Source of the DNA: Microbulbifer bruguierae
Lineage (GTDB): Bacteria > Pseudomonadota > Gammaproteobacteria > Pseudomonadales > Cellvibrionaceae
Assembly (NCBI RefSeq): GCF_029869925.1
Contig: NZ_CP118605.1
Coordinates: 4,182,001 to 4,246,000, forward strand
DNA: 64,000 nucleotides
Reading direction: 5' to 3'
This document shows positions 37,806 to 47,699 of the stretch, piece after piece. Numbering within the stretch: the first letter of the stretch is position 1; each line of letters opens with the position of its first letter. A program made the translations under genes and the position numbers. Below the pieces are notes generated by a model. It worked only from the letters and a program-made list of their open reading frames with translations, had not been told where the DNA came from and ran no database searches.

Positions 37806-39125
37806 ATGTCAGTAAAAACAATAAAAAACTGCAAACTGGCCGGTGCTGTGGCGCTGGCTGTGATGATGAATGGTTTACCTGTGGCAGTATTTGCAGAAGC
37901 AGAGAATATGACCGCGGAGCAGCTGCAGCAGCGCATTGTTGAGCTGCAGGCGCAGGTGAATCAGCTGGCCGCGCGGCAACAGGTACTGGCGGCAAACCCG
38001 GAGCCCGCACGCAGTAACACCTTCGGCGACACGAATATCCAGATCGGCGGCTATATCAAACTGGATAGCCTTTTCAGCGATTACTCGGATGGCAGTTCCG
38101 CCACTGCCGCAATCGGCGAAGATTTCCTTGTCGCGTCCACCATACCGGTGGGTGGAGAGAGTGGCGATATTCACTACCACGCCCATGCGAAGTCTACGCG
38201 GCTGTTTATCAAGTCGAGCACCGAATCCGGTGCCGGCACCATAAACACTCACCTCGAAATCGACGCCATGGCGGGCGGTCAGGGCGATGAGCGCATCAGC
38301 AATTCCTACGCGCAGCGTTTGCGCCATGCCTACGTAGACTGGCAGATGGATGAGAACCGCAGTCTTCTGGCGGGGCAGACCTGGTCGACCTTTTTCAATG
38401 TCGGCGCGCTGCCGGAGGGGCTGGATTTTGTGGGGCCGGTGGGCACCATATTCGAACGCCAGCCACAGTTGCGCTACTCGCACAAAGTGGGCAGTGGACA
38501 GATCCAGTTTGCGGCGGAAAACCCCGCCACCACGCTGTATAACGGTGCGGAAAATCCGTATGACGATAACCGCACCCCGGATATCGTATTGCGTTACAAC
38601 AATAGCGTTGGCGATCTGAGCTATTCCGTCGCTTCCATGAGCCGGGAACTGGCCTATGAAAATGGCGCGGACGAGGATTCCCGGCGCGGATACGCCATCA
38701 GTCTGGCCGGCAAGATGCCTATTGGCAAAGACGATATCCGTTTTATGTACAGCTACGGAAACGCGCTGGGTCGCTATCTGGGGCTCAACAGTTACCGCGC
38801 TGGAATCATCGATGTGGATGGCGATATTGAACTGATTGACCAGCATGGTGGTTTTATTGCGTTGCGCCACTTCTGGAGCGAAGAGTGGCGCAGCAATCTG
38901 GTGTTGTCGGCGACCGCTGCCGATAACCCCGGCTTTGTCAGTGACATGACTCCCAGCGCCTATCAGAGCGCGCAATTGAATCTGATGTACTCACCGATGC
39001 CGAAGTTGTCACTGGGCGGCGAGTACATTTTCGCCCGTAAGGAAGTGGAAAATGCCAGCGGCTTATTGGCCGATGACAGCGGTGATTTGCAACGACTGCA
39101 GTTTTCCGTGAAATACGTCTTCTAA
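37806..39125 (+). CDS. DcaP-like outer-membrane porin
   Basis: A 439-residue beta-barrel protein of the DcaP-like family. Signal peptide (MSVKTIKNCKLAGAVALAVMM..., cleavage likely after AVFA). Next comes a short periplasmic coiled coil (EQLQQRIVELQAQVNQLAARQ) typical of the family. A 16-stranded type barrel starts at IQIGGYIKLDSLFSDY and ends with the aromatic-rich C-terminal strand LQRLQFSVKYVF. ATG 37806 has AAGGA eight bases upstream; upstream in-frame residues are not signal-like. It leads an operon with the two symporter genes, 29 bases away. The position suggests passage of acetate or other small carboxylates; specificity is not shown. Confidence 0.87.
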   Translation: MSVKTIKNCKLAGAVALAVMMNGLPVAVFAEAENMTAEQLQQRIVELQAQVNQLAARQQVLAANPEPARSNTFGDTNIQIGGYIKLDSLFSDYSDGSSATAAIGEDFLVASTIPVGGESGDIHYHAHAKSTRLFIKSSTESGAGTINTHLEIDAMAGGQGDERISNSYAQRLRHAYVDWQMDENRSLLAGQTWSTFFNVGALPEGLDFVGPVGTIFERQPQLRYSHKVGSGQIQFAAENPATTLYNGAENPYDDNRTPDIVLRYNNSVGDLSYSVASMSRELAYENGADEDSRRGYAISLAGKMPIGKDDIRFMYSYGNALGRYLGLNSYRAGIIDVDGDIELIDQHGGFIALRHFWSEEWRSNLVLSATAADNPGFVSDMTPSAYQSAQLNLMYSPMPKLSLGGEYIFARKEVENASGLLADDSGDLQRLQFSVKYVF

Positions 39126-39154
39126 ACCCAAAACAATAACTGTGGAGATTCGCC

Positions 39155-39472
39155 ATGAGTTTCGAAAGTGAACAACACGCCGATGACTACTGGAAGGAAA
39201 ACCTGCGCATGATGCTTACGCTGTTGTGCGTCTGGTTTGTGGTGTCCTTCGGTTGCGGCATTCTATTTGTCGATGAACTGAATGCGATCCGCCTCGGCGG
39301 TTTCAAACTCGGTTTCTGGTTTGCCCAGCAGGGATCCATCTATGTATTCCTGGCACTGATCGTCGTATACGTGGTGAAGATGAACAAGCTCGACCGCAAG
39401 TACAACGTACACGAGGATCATGAAGAGCCGGAAGAGTTCGAAGATGCACTCGAAGAAGAATTCGGTCAGTAG
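39155..39472 (+). CDS. Sodium/solute symporter small subunit (DUF4212)
   Basis: A 105-residue protein with two membrane segments. YWKENLRMMLTLLCVWFVVSFGCGILFVDELNAIRLGGFKLGFWFAQQGSIYVFLALIVVYV is the DUF4212 / TIGR03647 pattern; it is related in layout to YjcH of E. coli but is a distinct family. An acidic C-terminal tail follows. Members are found directly upstream of VC_2705-type sodium/solute symporters, as here, nine bases before the large subunit. Its role (assembly or regulation of the transporter) is inferred. Confidence 0.92.
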   Translation: MSFESEQHADDYWKENLRMMLTLLCVWFVVSFGCGILFVDELNAIRLGGFKLGFWFAQQGSIYVFLALIVVYVVKMNKLDRKYNVHEDHEEPEEFEDALEEEFGQ

Positions 39473-39481
39473 GAGCAGATC

Positions 39482-41188
39482 ATGGATATTCAAACCCTTA
39501 CTTTTTTGATTGTCGGTGCGACCTTCGCGGTGTACATCGGTATTGCGATCTGGTCGCGCGCCGGGTCAACCCACGATTTTTATGTAGCCAGTGGCGGCGT
39601 CAACCCTGTGGCCAATGGCATGGCGACGGCGGCGGACTGGATGTCCGCAGCCTCGTTTATTTCCATGGCGGGCCTGATCAGTTTTATGGGCTACGACGGG
39701 GCTGTTTACCTGATGGGCTGGACTGGTGGCTATGTGTTACTGGCCCTGTGCCTGGCACCCTATCTACGCAAGTTCGGCAAGTTCACGGTGCCGGCATTTA
39801 TCGGCGACCGCTACTATTCCAACACCGCCCGCACCGTGGCAGTAATCTGTGCGGTTTTCGTCTGCTTTACCTATGTGGCTGGGCAGATGCGCGGCGTGGG
39901 CGTGGTGTTCTCACGCTTCCTGGAAGTGGACATTACCACCGGCGTTGTCATTGGCATGGCGATCGTATTCTTCTACGCGGTGCTCGGCGGCATGAAAGGC
40001 ATCACCTACACCCAGGTCGCTCAGTACTGCGTACTGATCTGTGCCTACCTGGTGCCGGCGATCTTTATCTCCATCATGATGACCGGGCATGTGATCCCGC
40101 AGATCGGATTTGGATCCGAACTGGCCGATGGTTCCGGGACTTATCTGCTCGACAAGCTCGACGGTTTGTCAACGGAGCTCGGCTTTGCCGAATACACCTC
40201 CGGGACCAAAAGCACCATTGATGTGTTCTTCATTACCGCAGCGCTGATGGTGGGCACAGCAGGTCTGCCTCACGTGATCGTACGCTTTTTTACCGTGCCG
40301 AAAGTGCGCGACGCGCGTAAATCGGCCGGATGGGCGCTGTTGTTCATCGCCTTGCTGTACACCACCGCACCGGCGATCGCCACCTTTGCCCGGGTCAACA
40401 TGATCGACACCATCAACGGAACGGACGCCCAGGGCACCGCCTATGAAGAAGCGCCGAGCTGGATCAGTAACTGGGAAAACACCGGGCTTATTTCCTGGGA
40501 AGACAAGAATGGCGATGGCAAGATGTTCTATTCCGGCGATGAGCGTAACGAGATGACCATCGACCGCGACATCATGGTGTTGGCAAACCCGGAGATTGCG
40601 GGCCTGCCGGCCTGGGTGATTGCCCTGGTTGCCGCCGGTGGCATTGCCGCGGCACTGTCCACCTCTGCTGGTCTCTTGCTGGTGATCTCAACCTCGATAT
40701 CCCATGACCTGTTGAAGCGCAACCTGATGCCGGATATCAGTGACAAGCAGGAGTTGAGTTACGCGCGCATTGCATCGGCGGTGGCAATCTGCATCGCCGG
40801 GTACCTGGGTATCAATCCACCGGGCTTTGTGGCACAGGTGGTGGCCTTTGCCTTCGGACTCGCGGCGTCCTCCTTCTTCCCCGCAATTATTCTTGGGATT
40901 TTCAGCAAGCGCATGAACAAGGAAGGGGCCATTGCCGGCATGATTTCCGGTATTACCTTCACTGCGGCGTATATCATCTACTTCAAGTTCGTCGATCCTT
41001 CGGCCAACACGCCGGAAAACTGGTGGTTCGGGATTTCCCCGGAGGGTATTGGAACCCTGGGGATGCTGTTGAACTTTGCGGTTGCTGTGGTGGTGGCACG
41101 CTTTACTGCGGAAGCACCGAAAGAGGTGCAGCAACTGGTGGCGGATATCCGTTTCCCGAAAGGGGCGGGAGAGGCCAGCGCACACTGA
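39482..41188 (+). CDS. actP: Sodium:solute symporter, VC_2705 subfamily (probable acetate permease)
   Basis: A 568-residue transporter with about 13 membrane segments of the SSS family. It has [26 protein letters not shown] near the N-terminus and [13 protein letters not shown] in the middle. A long hydrophilic insert (about residues 305-360, [22 protein letters not shown]) is characteristic of the VC_2705 / TIGR03648 subgroup. [21 protein letters not shown] follows. The neighbours acs, crbS and crbR make acetate or a similar short carboxylate the likely substrate. The gene symbol is by function of the group, not proven orthology with E. coli actP. Confidence 0.87.
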   Translation: MDIQTLTFLIVGATFAVYIGIAIWSRAGSTHDFYVASGGVNPVANGMATAADWMSAASFISMAGLISFMGYDGAVYLMGWTGGYVLLALCLAPYLRKFGKFTVPAFIGDRYYSNTARTVAVICAVFVCFTYVAGQMRGVGVVFSRFLEVDITTGVVIGMAIVFFYAVLGGMKGITYTQVAQYCVLICAYLVPAIFISIMMTGHVIPQIGFGSELADGSGTYLLDKLDGLSTELGFAEYTSGTKSTIDVFFITAALMVGTAGLPHVIVRFFTVPKVRDARKSAGWALLFIALLYTTAPAIATFARVNMIDTINGTDAQGTAYEEAPSWISNWENTGLISWEDKNGDGKMFYSGDERNEMTIDRDIMVLANPEIAGLPAWVIALVAAGGIAAALSTSAGLLLVISTSISHDLLKRNLMPDISDKQELSYARIASAVAICIAGYLGINPPGFVAQVVAFAFGLAASSFFPAIILGIFSKRMNKEGAIAGMISGITFTAAYIIYFKFVDPSANTPENWWFGISPEGIGTLGMLLNFAVAVVVARFTAEAPKEVQQLVADIRFPKGAGEASAH

Positions 41189-41211
41189 TTCGACACTCGA
41201 GGTGAAAAATG

Positions 41212-41241
41212 AAAAAGGCGAGCCAGAGGCTCGCCTTTTTT
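41212..41241. terminator. Bidirectional terminator between actP and the BCCT gene
   Basis: AAAAAGGCGAGCC-AGA-GGCTCGCCTTTTTT is nearly symmetrical, with A-run and T-run on both sides, placed between convergent genes. Confidence 0.92.
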
Positions 41242-41319
41242 ATAATGGATATTGCATCTTGCATCATGATAGACGCGTTAATTTCAATCGGTGCCAGGAT
41301 GGCATGCCGCTGGAAAGCG

Positions 41320-43317
41320 TTAGCGCAGCGTGTGCAAAAATTGCAGATGTCGTTCGTACTGAGACACCATGTCGGTGAGCAGCTGCTCCCGGGTCCAGCC
41401 CATCACGTCATAATCCTGACCACCTTCATAGAGGTGTACTTCCGCGCGAAAATATTTGTCTGGAGAGCCATCGTCAAAACTGTCGTCGAGTTCCTGCTCC
41501 GGGTTGACCGCATCTGGCTTTATCGTGGCTTTCGGGTGCAGGCCGTAGATGAAACTGACTTCATCGCCCTGTAGTACCTCCAGTTGTACAGACCGTTTTT
41601 CGCCTTTGGTTACAACAGCCTGGTAACCATTTTTTCGTATTTCAGCCGCGAATTCTTCAAGTGCAGGCTCACCAATTTCGCGGATATATTCACGTACCTC
41701 CGAAAGCGAGGGCAGTCGCAGGGCGTTCTTCAGACGTCGTTGCCAGCTTACGGGGTTGTGCGCACTGATGGGGGCGACCACCGCGGACTGGGTGATGCGC
41801 TTGACCGTATCGGTGCGCAGCGCTGCGACCAAACCATAGATGGCGACCAGCAAAATTGCGGAAAAGGGCAGGGCACTGGCGATAACCGCTGTCTGCAGGG
41901 ATCCAAGCCCGCCGGCCAGCAGCAGTGCAATAGCCACGACACCGATCAGGAAACACCAGAAAATACGTTGCCACAGCGGAGTATCGTCGCGCCCGTGGGA
42001 CGACAGCATATTGACGACCAGCGCCCCGGAATCCGCGGAAGTGACGAAGAACACCACCACCATGATCACCGCGACAAAGGAAAATACCGAGGAAAACGGA
42101 AACTGCTCAAGAAACTGGAACAGGGCCACCGACTGGTCTTTTGCGACTATCTCTCCCAGCAGGGTCAGGCCCTGGTCTAGGATCATATGAATCGCCGAGT
42201 TGCCAAAGAACGTCATCCATAACATGGTCACCAGCGCCGGTACCAGCATTGCGCCGACCACAAATTCGCGAATGGTGCGTCCGCGGGAAATACGCGCAAT
42301 AAACAGGCCTACAAACGGCGACCAGGACATCCACCAGCCCCAGTAGAGAATGGTCCAGCCTCCCAGCCAGTCGGTAGGCTGATAGGCGAACAGGTTAAAG
42401 GTTTTGCCAACAATCTCGGAAAGGTAGCTGCCGAAATTCTGTACGAAGGCCTGCAGTAGATAAATGGTACTGCCCAGTAGCAGGACCATGATCAGCAGAA
42501 TGCCGGCAAGGACCATATTCAGCTGCGACAGGCGCTTGATACCGGCATCGAGGCCGAGCACCACGGAAACCGTAGCGAGAAGAGTGGTGACCACAATCAG
42601 TACCACCTGAATCCCGGGGCTTACCGGCAGGCCAAACAGGTGATTGAGTCCGGAGTTGATTTGCAGCACACCGTAGCCAAGTGTCGTGGCAACCCCGCAA
42701 ACGGTGCCAACGATCGCGAACACGTCCACCGCATGGCCGATAGGGCCGTATATCCGCTCGCCGATCAACGGGTACAGGGCCGAGCGCAGGGTCAGTGGCA
42801 GTTTATGTCGGTAACTGAAGTAGGCGAGGATCAGGGCCACGATGGCGTAGATGGCCCAGGCGTGAAACCCCCAGTGAAAGAACGTGATCACCATGGCTTC
42901 GCGCGCGGCGTATACCGTACCGGTTTCTCCCACCGGTGGTTCCAAGTAGTGCATCACTGGCTCGGCCACGCCAAAAAACAGCAGGCCGATGCCCATGCCG
43001 GCGGAGAACAGCATGGCGAACCAGGAGGTGAAATCGTAATCCGGTTCCGAGTGTTCGGGCCCCATCTTGATTTCGCCAAACCTCGACATGGCGATGGCGA
43101 CGGTGCTGATCAGTATGATGGCCACTACCAGGACGTAGTACCAGCTCATGTGGACCACGATCCAGGATTGCAGCGCTTTGAAGTTGGTCGTGGCATTTTC
43201 TGGAAAAATGACCGCATAAGTGACCATCAGTAACAGGACTGCGGTGGCGGCGTAAAATACCGGGGGGTTGAAATGGGCTTGCTGTTCGGTAGTGTGTGCA
43301 CTCATGAGCTGGTCCAT
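41320..43317 (-). CDS. betT: BCCT-family betaine/choline/carnitine transporter (BetT-like)
   Basis: A 665-residue transporter of the BCCT family with 12 membrane segments. MGPEHSEPDYDFTSWFAMLFSAGMGIGLLFFGVAEPVMHY and WTILYWGWWMSWSPFVGLFIARISRGRTIREF are diagnostic. The tryptophan-rich segment forms the substrate site. A C-terminal cytoplasmic domain of about 150 residues follows, as in osmotically controlled BetT. Substrate is likely choline or betaine, but family sequence alone does not fix it. No choline oxidation genes are in the window. Start: ATG 43317 or the ATG four codons later; neither has a strong ribosome site. Confidence 0.88.
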   Translation of the reverse strand: MDQLMSAHTTEQQAHFNPPVFYAATAVLLLMVTYAVIFPENATTNFKALQSWIVVHMSWYYVLVVAIILISTVAIAMSRFGEIKMGPEHSEPDYDFTSWFAMLFSAGMGIGLLFFGVAEPVMHYLEPPVGETGTVYAAREAMVITFFHWGFHAWAIYAIVALILAYFSYRHKLPLTLRSALYPLIGERIYGPIGHAVDVFAIVGTVCGVATTLGYGVLQINSGLNHLFGLPVSPGIQVVLIVVTTLLATVSVVLGLDAGIKRLSQLNMVLAGILLIMVLLLGSTIYLLQAFVQNFGSYLSEIVGKTFNLFAYQPTDWLGGWTILYWGWWMSWSPFVGLFIARISRGRTIREFVVGAMLVPALVTMLWMTFFGNSAIHMILDQGLTLLGEIVAKDQSVALFQFLEQFPFSSVFSFVAVIMVVVFFVTSADSGALVVNMLSSHGRDDTPLWQRIFWCFLIGVVAIALLLAGGLGSLQTAVIASALPFSAILLVAIYGLVAALRTDTVKRITQSAVVAPISAHNPVSWQRRLKNALRLPSLSEVREYIREIGEPALEEFAAEIRKNGYQAVVTKGEKRSVQLEVLQGDEVSFIYGLHPKATIKPDAVNPEQELDDSFDDGSPDKYFRAEVHLYEGGQDYDVMGWTREQLLTDMVSQYERHLQFLHTLR

Positions 43318-43420
43318 ATAGGGCGCAGTGGCCTGTGGGGCGGTATAAATTTGCGCCTTTCGGGATTAGCATAGTCGATCATACAGGGTATGAATTTAGG
43401 AAATATGAGCCAGGGTCTAT

Positions 43421-43837
43421 ATGTTCAACGTTTCTAACCATGTGGCTTTGTCTCTGGACGAAATAGAAATGAGCGCAGTGCGGGCGCAGGGGGCTGGTGG
43501 GCAGAATGTCAATAAGGTCTCGTCCGCGATACACCTGCGTTTTGATATCGCCGCGTCTACGCTTCCTGCGGAAGTGAAGCAGCGTCTGCTGGAGATGCGG
43601 GATCAGCGAATTTCCACTGACGGTGTGGTGGTCATCAAGGCGCAGCGCTTTCGCACCCAGGAAAAAAACCGGGAGGATGCACTGGAGCGTCTGCGCCTAT
43701 TGATTGCCAGCGCATTGAAAACCCCGAAAAAACGCCTCCCCACAAAGCCCTCCAAAGGCTCGAAAGAGCGCCGCCTACAGAAAAAAACGCGGCGCGGAGC
43801 CATCAAGTCCCTTAGGGGAAAAGTTTCAGATCACTGA
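43421..43837 (+). CDS. arfB: Alternative ribosome-rescue factor ArfB
   Basis: ArfB (YaeJ) enters stalled ribosomes lacking a stop codon and hydrolyses the peptidyl-tRNA. The GGQ motif is at residues 26-28 in VRAQGAGGQNVNKVSSAIHLRFD. The basic C-terminal tail, here about 40 residues with PKKRLPTKPSKGSKERRLQKKTRRG, reads into the empty mRNA channel. The full 138 residues match the family's length. It is divergent from the BCCT gene and 22 bases before the oxidoreductase gene. Confidence 0.95.
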   Translation: MFNVSNHVALSLDEIEMSAVRAQGAGGQNVNKVSSAIHLRFDIAASTLPAEVKQRLLEMRDQRISTDGVVVIKAQRFRTQEKNREDALERLRLLIASALKTPKKRLPTKPSKGSKERRLQKKTRRGAIKSLRGKVSDH

Positions 43838-43859
43838 GTGACATCCAGGAGAAAGTTAC

Positions 43860-44912
43860 ATGAGCGATCGCTATAGTGCAGAGGCGTTGAAAGGTTTCGC
43901 CAGTGCACTGTTTGCAAGTACGGGACTGGAGTCGGATCGTGCGGATGTTATGGCAGATACATTCCTGCAGGCGGATCTGATGGGATTCACTACGCATGGC
44001 TTGAACCGGGTTGCGAGTAACCTGCACTGGCTGCAGAGTGGCGCTTCGCGTAAACGTGGTGAACCCCATGTGCTGGCGGATCGCGGCAACTGTTTCAATT
44101 GGGATGCCGAGTTTCTGCCGGGGCCCTGGGTTGTCAACCTGGCGATTGACCAGGCGCTGGCGCGGGCGGGTGAATATGGTGTGGTCACTGCAACCATTCG
44201 CCGCAGCCAGCATATTGCCTGCCTGGCGGCCTACCTTCCGAAAATCGTCCAGGGCAATTGTGTGGGTATCCTGACCTGTTCGACGCCCGCTGAGCATACG
44301 GTTTCGCCACAGGGCAGTAAAACCGCGCTGTTTTCCGCAAACCCGATCGCCTTCTGTGCCCCGGCAGGGGATTACCCGCTGTTGTTTGACATCAGTATGT
44401 CGGTAACTGCGGGCGGCTATGTGTCTCGTGCTGCACGAGAAGGAAACATGCTGCCCCAGCAGTACCTAAAAGATAGTGATGGCAATTTATCGAATGATCC
44501 GCAGGCGTTTGCGCAAGGGGGTAGCATCCTGCCGGTTGGGGGTGTTGATCACGGCTACAAGGGCGCAGCGCTGTCGGCCATGCTGGAAGTTTTATCCATG
44601 GGACTCGGTGGGTATGGTCGTGGGGATATGGTGGCCGATGATGATGAAGCCAACTCGGTATTTCTGCAGATCATTGATCCATCAGCCTTTGGTAATAGTG
44701 AAAATTTTCTACGTCAGACCAGAGCGCTAATGCAGTTGTGGGAAGCCTGTGACAGCGATGATGATTCCGCCGTTCGTATCCCTGGACGGCGCGCGTGGCA
44801 GTTGCGAAAGGAGCAACTGCGAAACGGGGTGGAACTCTATCCAACCATCGTGGAAGATCTTCGCGGGCTGGCTGAATCGTACGCTTTGGATATGCCACCC
44901 CCGGTTAACTAG
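43860..44912 (+). CDS. Ldh2-type (malate / L-lactate dehydrogenase family) oxidoreductase
   Basis: A 350-residue NAD(P)-dependent oxidoreductase of the Ldh2 / MDH2 superfamily, which includes malate and ureidoglycolate dehydrogenases and piperideine-2-carboxylate reductase. Visible: DLMGFTTHGLNRVASNL at the N-terminal side, RRSQHIACLAAYLPKIV with the conserved histidine, and ALFSANPIAFCAPAG. VGGVDHGYKGAALSAMLEVLSMGLGG is near the C-terminus. The exact substrate cannot be read from the sequence. It lies 22 bases after arfB and upstream of a TonB receptor, with a probable weak terminator between. Confidence 0.85.
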   Translation: MSDRYSAEALKGFASALFASTGLESDRADVMADTFLQADLMGFTTHGLNRVASNLHWLQSGASRKRGEPHVLADRGNCFNWDAEFLPGPWVVNLAIDQALARAGEYGVVTATIRRSQHIACLAAYLPKIVQGNCVGILTCSTPAEHTVSPQGSKTALFSANPIAFCAPAGDYPLLFDISMSVTAGGYVSRAAREGNMLPQQYLKDSDGNLSNDPQAFAQGGSILPVGGVDHGYKGAALSAMLEVLSMGLGGYGRGDMVADDDEANSVFLQIIDPSAFGNSENFLRQTRALMQLWEACDSDDDSAVRIPGRRAWQLRKEQLRNGVELYPTIVEDLRGLAESYALDMPPPVN

Positions 44913-45005
44913 TTGCCAATCATCCCGTAACCATTTTTTCACTCTACCGTCACCTAAGTGGCGCATCTTTGTCATTTTGTCTGCGTATTGTTCCGTCCAC
45001 CACAC

Positions 45006-45029
45006 GGTGGGGCCAAGACCCCACCTTTT
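45006..45029 (+). terminator. Weak hairpin terminator before the TonB receptor gene
   Basis: GGTGGGG-CCAAGA-CCCCACC followed by four T. It ends 26 bases before the receptor ATG, so it could also act as an attenuator in that gene's leader. Confidence 0.5.
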
Positions 45030-45055
45030 ACGGCACATACGATTTGGGGGCAATC

Positions 45056-47653
45056 ATGACAGTTTCTCGTCTTTCATTTCCGCTATCCGCACTGACACTG
45101 GCCATTCTGGCGAGTGGCAACACAGCGTTTGCGCAGCAGCAATCCGCTGATCCCGGACAAGCACAGCTGGAGGAAATCAGTGTGACCGGCCAGCGCCTTG
45201 CGCGTACCCGGTCACTGGATATCAAGCGCAATAGTGCGGTGGTAATGGACGCGCTGGCCACCGATGAACTTGGCCGGCTACCGGACAAGAATGCGGCGGA
45301 ATCCCTGAACCGTTTGCCGGGTGTCTCGATTCTTATTGAAAAGGGCGAGGGACGCTTTGCCTCGATTCGTGGCATCAAACCGGACTGGAACCGGGTGAAC
45401 GTAAACGGCTTTGTTACCGGCTCTCCGGAAAAGGATGGCAGCGGTCGTTCCATGCCGCTGGATTTGCTCGGTGGTGAATTGTTGCAGGGGGTTGAAGTCT
45501 ACAAGGCCAAGACCGCGGATATGGACGGGGAAGGTATTGGTGGTGCGATCAATATTGTCACCAAGCGCCCACTGGCGGGGGAAGGGTTTGAAGCCACTGC
45601 CAATGTTCGTATGGGAATGGAAGAGGCGGATCAGGATAACCCTTATTATGATGGTAAAAATCCGCATAATTTTGATGTCGCCGCATCCGGGAAATTTTCT
45701 GAAAAACTGGGTTGGAACCTGGGCGCATCCTCAACCGCAAGGGAATATCTGGCCCAGGGAATTTATCAGGACGACTGGACAGTAATTGATGGCCTGGCAT
45801 TTCCGGAGCAGTCGAAGAATAACTACTATGTTGTCGGCCGCGATCGTGCCACCCTTATCGGTGGCCTGGAATATCGCCTGAATGACAGTACGGATATTCT
45901 GGCGCAGGGCTTTTACAGTAATTTCGAAGAGTTTCAGCATCGCAACCGCTTCCGCCAGGGGGTAGAGCCGGATGCCGACCTGATTCTGGCAACCGCCGGA
46001 GATACCGTAACCATGGCCGAGGGCGCGAGCTATGTCCGTGCCGATGTACGTCGTGAGGACACGGAAAAGCAACTGGCCAATTTCAGCCTCGCGGCAACCA
46101 CTGACCTGGATACCTGGCATTTTGACTACGGCATCAATATCAGCCGCAGCGAACTGCGCGAGACCAATTCTGAGTGGGACTTCCGCCAGCTCGGGAGTGT
46201 GGAACTCGGCCCTGATGCGTTTTTCATCAATGGCGAAGGGGTTGTGGAGTTCAGTGCTGGGGGTACACAGCACAATCTTGCAGACAACCTGCGCTTTCAT
46301 TCCATGGGGCTTCAGGATGATCGCGTTGAACAGGATACGCGGAGCTTCAAACTCGATGCGGAGCATTTGTACCGTGTCGCCGGCGTAGACGCCACCTTGA
46401 AGATGGGTGTGAAATACACCGAAAGTGAAAAGCAGTTCGATTTCAATAGTCGCGAGTATGATGTGGCCCGGGTTGCAATCCGTGATTACTCGGTAACCGG
46501 TGGCAGCTTCCGCAACGATGTGGACGGCCAGATGCGCGATAACCTCTGGTTTGATCTCAGCGCGCTGAACCGCCTCTTTGAAAGCGACCCGGGCCTGTTC
46601 AGTGAAGCCGATAACCGCGCGGCCATTCTAGGGGGGGATCGCCTGGTAGAAGAGAATACTTCGGCGATCTATGGGATGAATACCTTCAGTCTGGATCAGC
46701 TGGACCTGATTGTCGGTCTGCGCTATGAACAGACGGATATTCGCTCCAGCGCGAAACAGCGGAATGCCGAGGGCGCATATTCGGATATCGCTATATCCGG
46801 GAACAGCGATGTGTTGCTGCCCTCTCTGGTGGCCAAGTATGTCATTCGCGATAACCTGATTGCTCGCGCCTCCTACACCACCAGTATGGGTCGTCCGGAT
46901 TACGCGGACCTGAGCGCGGTTTCCCGTTTTTCCATCGACGATGATGGTGATGCGCTACTGTCGATCGGCAATCCTGACCTGAAACCTTATGAAGCGGATA
47001 ATTACGACTTTTCCGTGGAGTGGTATCCCAGCGAGTCGAGCGTGGTGTCACTGGCCTGGTTCCGCAAGGATATCGACAACATCATCGTCAATGATGAAGT
47101 GCTGGTGGATGGTGGCGTATATCTGGGAAGCGATTACGGCGTTGAAGAACTTACCGTGCGCACGGTCAAGAATTCCGATACTGCCGATGTCGCCGGTTAC
47201 GAGTTCAACGTACAACATCAGTTCAGCAATCTGCCGGCACCCCTGGATGGGTTGGGGGCGAGCTTTTCCTATACGAACATCGATGCGACTTTTTTCGACA
47301 GCAATCTGGGGGTTAACCGCAAGCTTGAGGGGCAACCGGAAGAAATTCAGAGCTTTACCCTGTTTTTCGAAAATTACGGTTTCTATGCGGGCCTTACTTA
47401 CAACTACAACGCTTCGTTCCTGACCGATCTCAATAACCTGGAAGACCTGTCGGACGATATCGATCAGGGGGAGTTCGGGCGCTGGGATCTGCGCGCGTCC
47501 TATGTCGCTACTGATAAACTTTCTGTCTATCTGGATATCAACAACCTGAACAATGAACCGACGACGGAATTCCAGGGCGGCAACGAACGCTGGAATACCG
47601 AGTACGAGTATGTGGGTTCCAGCTACTATCTGGGCGCTACCTACGCGTTCTGA
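45056..47653 (+). CDS. TonB-dependent outer-membrane receptor
   Basis: An 865-residue receptor. Signal peptide MTVSRLSFPLSALTLAILASGNTAFA; then a TonB box region (LEEISVTGQRL); then a plug domain with LPDKNAAESLNRLPGVSI, ASIRGI and GGELLQGVEVYKAKTADMDGEGIGGAINIVTKRPL; then a 22-strand type barrel ending LGATYAF. No N-terminal STN signalling domain is seen. ATG 45056 gives the clean signal peptide. The plug style is that of the large TonB receptors with broad substrate types in Caulobacter, Xanthomonas and marine gammaproteobacteria. It is followed by a terminator and then a propeller protein, amidase and aminotransferase. Confidence 0.92.
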   Translation: MTVSRLSFPLSALTLAILASGNTAFAQQQSADPGQAQLEEISVTGQRLARTRSLDIKRNSAVVMDALATDELGRLPDKNAAESLNRLPGVSILIEKGEGRFASIRGIKPDWNRVNVNGFVTGSPEKDGSGRSMPLDLLGGELLQGVEVYKAKTADMDGEGIGGAINIVTKRPLAGEGFEATANVRMGMEEADQDNPYYDGKNPHNFDVAASGKFSEKLGWNLGASSTAREYLAQGIYQDDWTVIDGLAFPEQSKNNYYVVGRDRATLIGGLEYRLNDSTDILAQGFYSNFEEFQHRNRFRQGVEPDADLILATAGDTVTMAEGASYVRADVRREDTEKQLANFSLAATTDLDTWHFDYGINISRSELRETNSEWDFRQLGSVELGPDAFFINGEGVVEFSAGGTQHNLADNLRFHSMGLQDDRVEQDTRSFKLDAEHLYRVAGVDATLKMGVKYTESEKQFDFNSREYDVARVAIRDYSVTGGSFRNDVDGQMRDNLWFDLSALNRLFESDPGLFSEADNRAAILGGDRLVEENTSAIYGMNTFSLDQLDLIVGLRYEQTDIRSSAKQRNAEGAYSDIAISGNSDVLLPSLVAKYVIRDNLIARASYTTSMGRPDYADLSAVSRFSIDDDGDALLSIGNPDLKPYEADNYDFSVEWYPSESSVVSLAWFRKDIDNIIVNDEVLVDGGVYLGSDYGVEELTVRTVKNSDTADVAGYEFNVQHQFSNLPAPLDGLGASFSYTNIDATFFDSNLGVNRKLEGQPEEIQSFTLFFENYGFYAGLTYNYNASFLTDLNNLEDLSDDIDQGEFGRWDLRASYVATDKLSVYLDINNLNNEPTTEFQGGNERWNTEYEYVGSSYYLGATYAF

Positions 47654-47670
47654 TCGTTTCGCGGTTAATC

Positions 47671-47699
47671 AAGCCTCCCGATTCCGGGGGGCTTTTTTT
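47671..47699 (+). terminator. Rho-independent terminator after the TonB receptor
   Basis: AAGCCTCCCG and CGGGGGGCTT pair (one G-U wobble) around ATTC and run into seven T. The next gene's candidate start lies directly after it. Confidence 0.85.
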
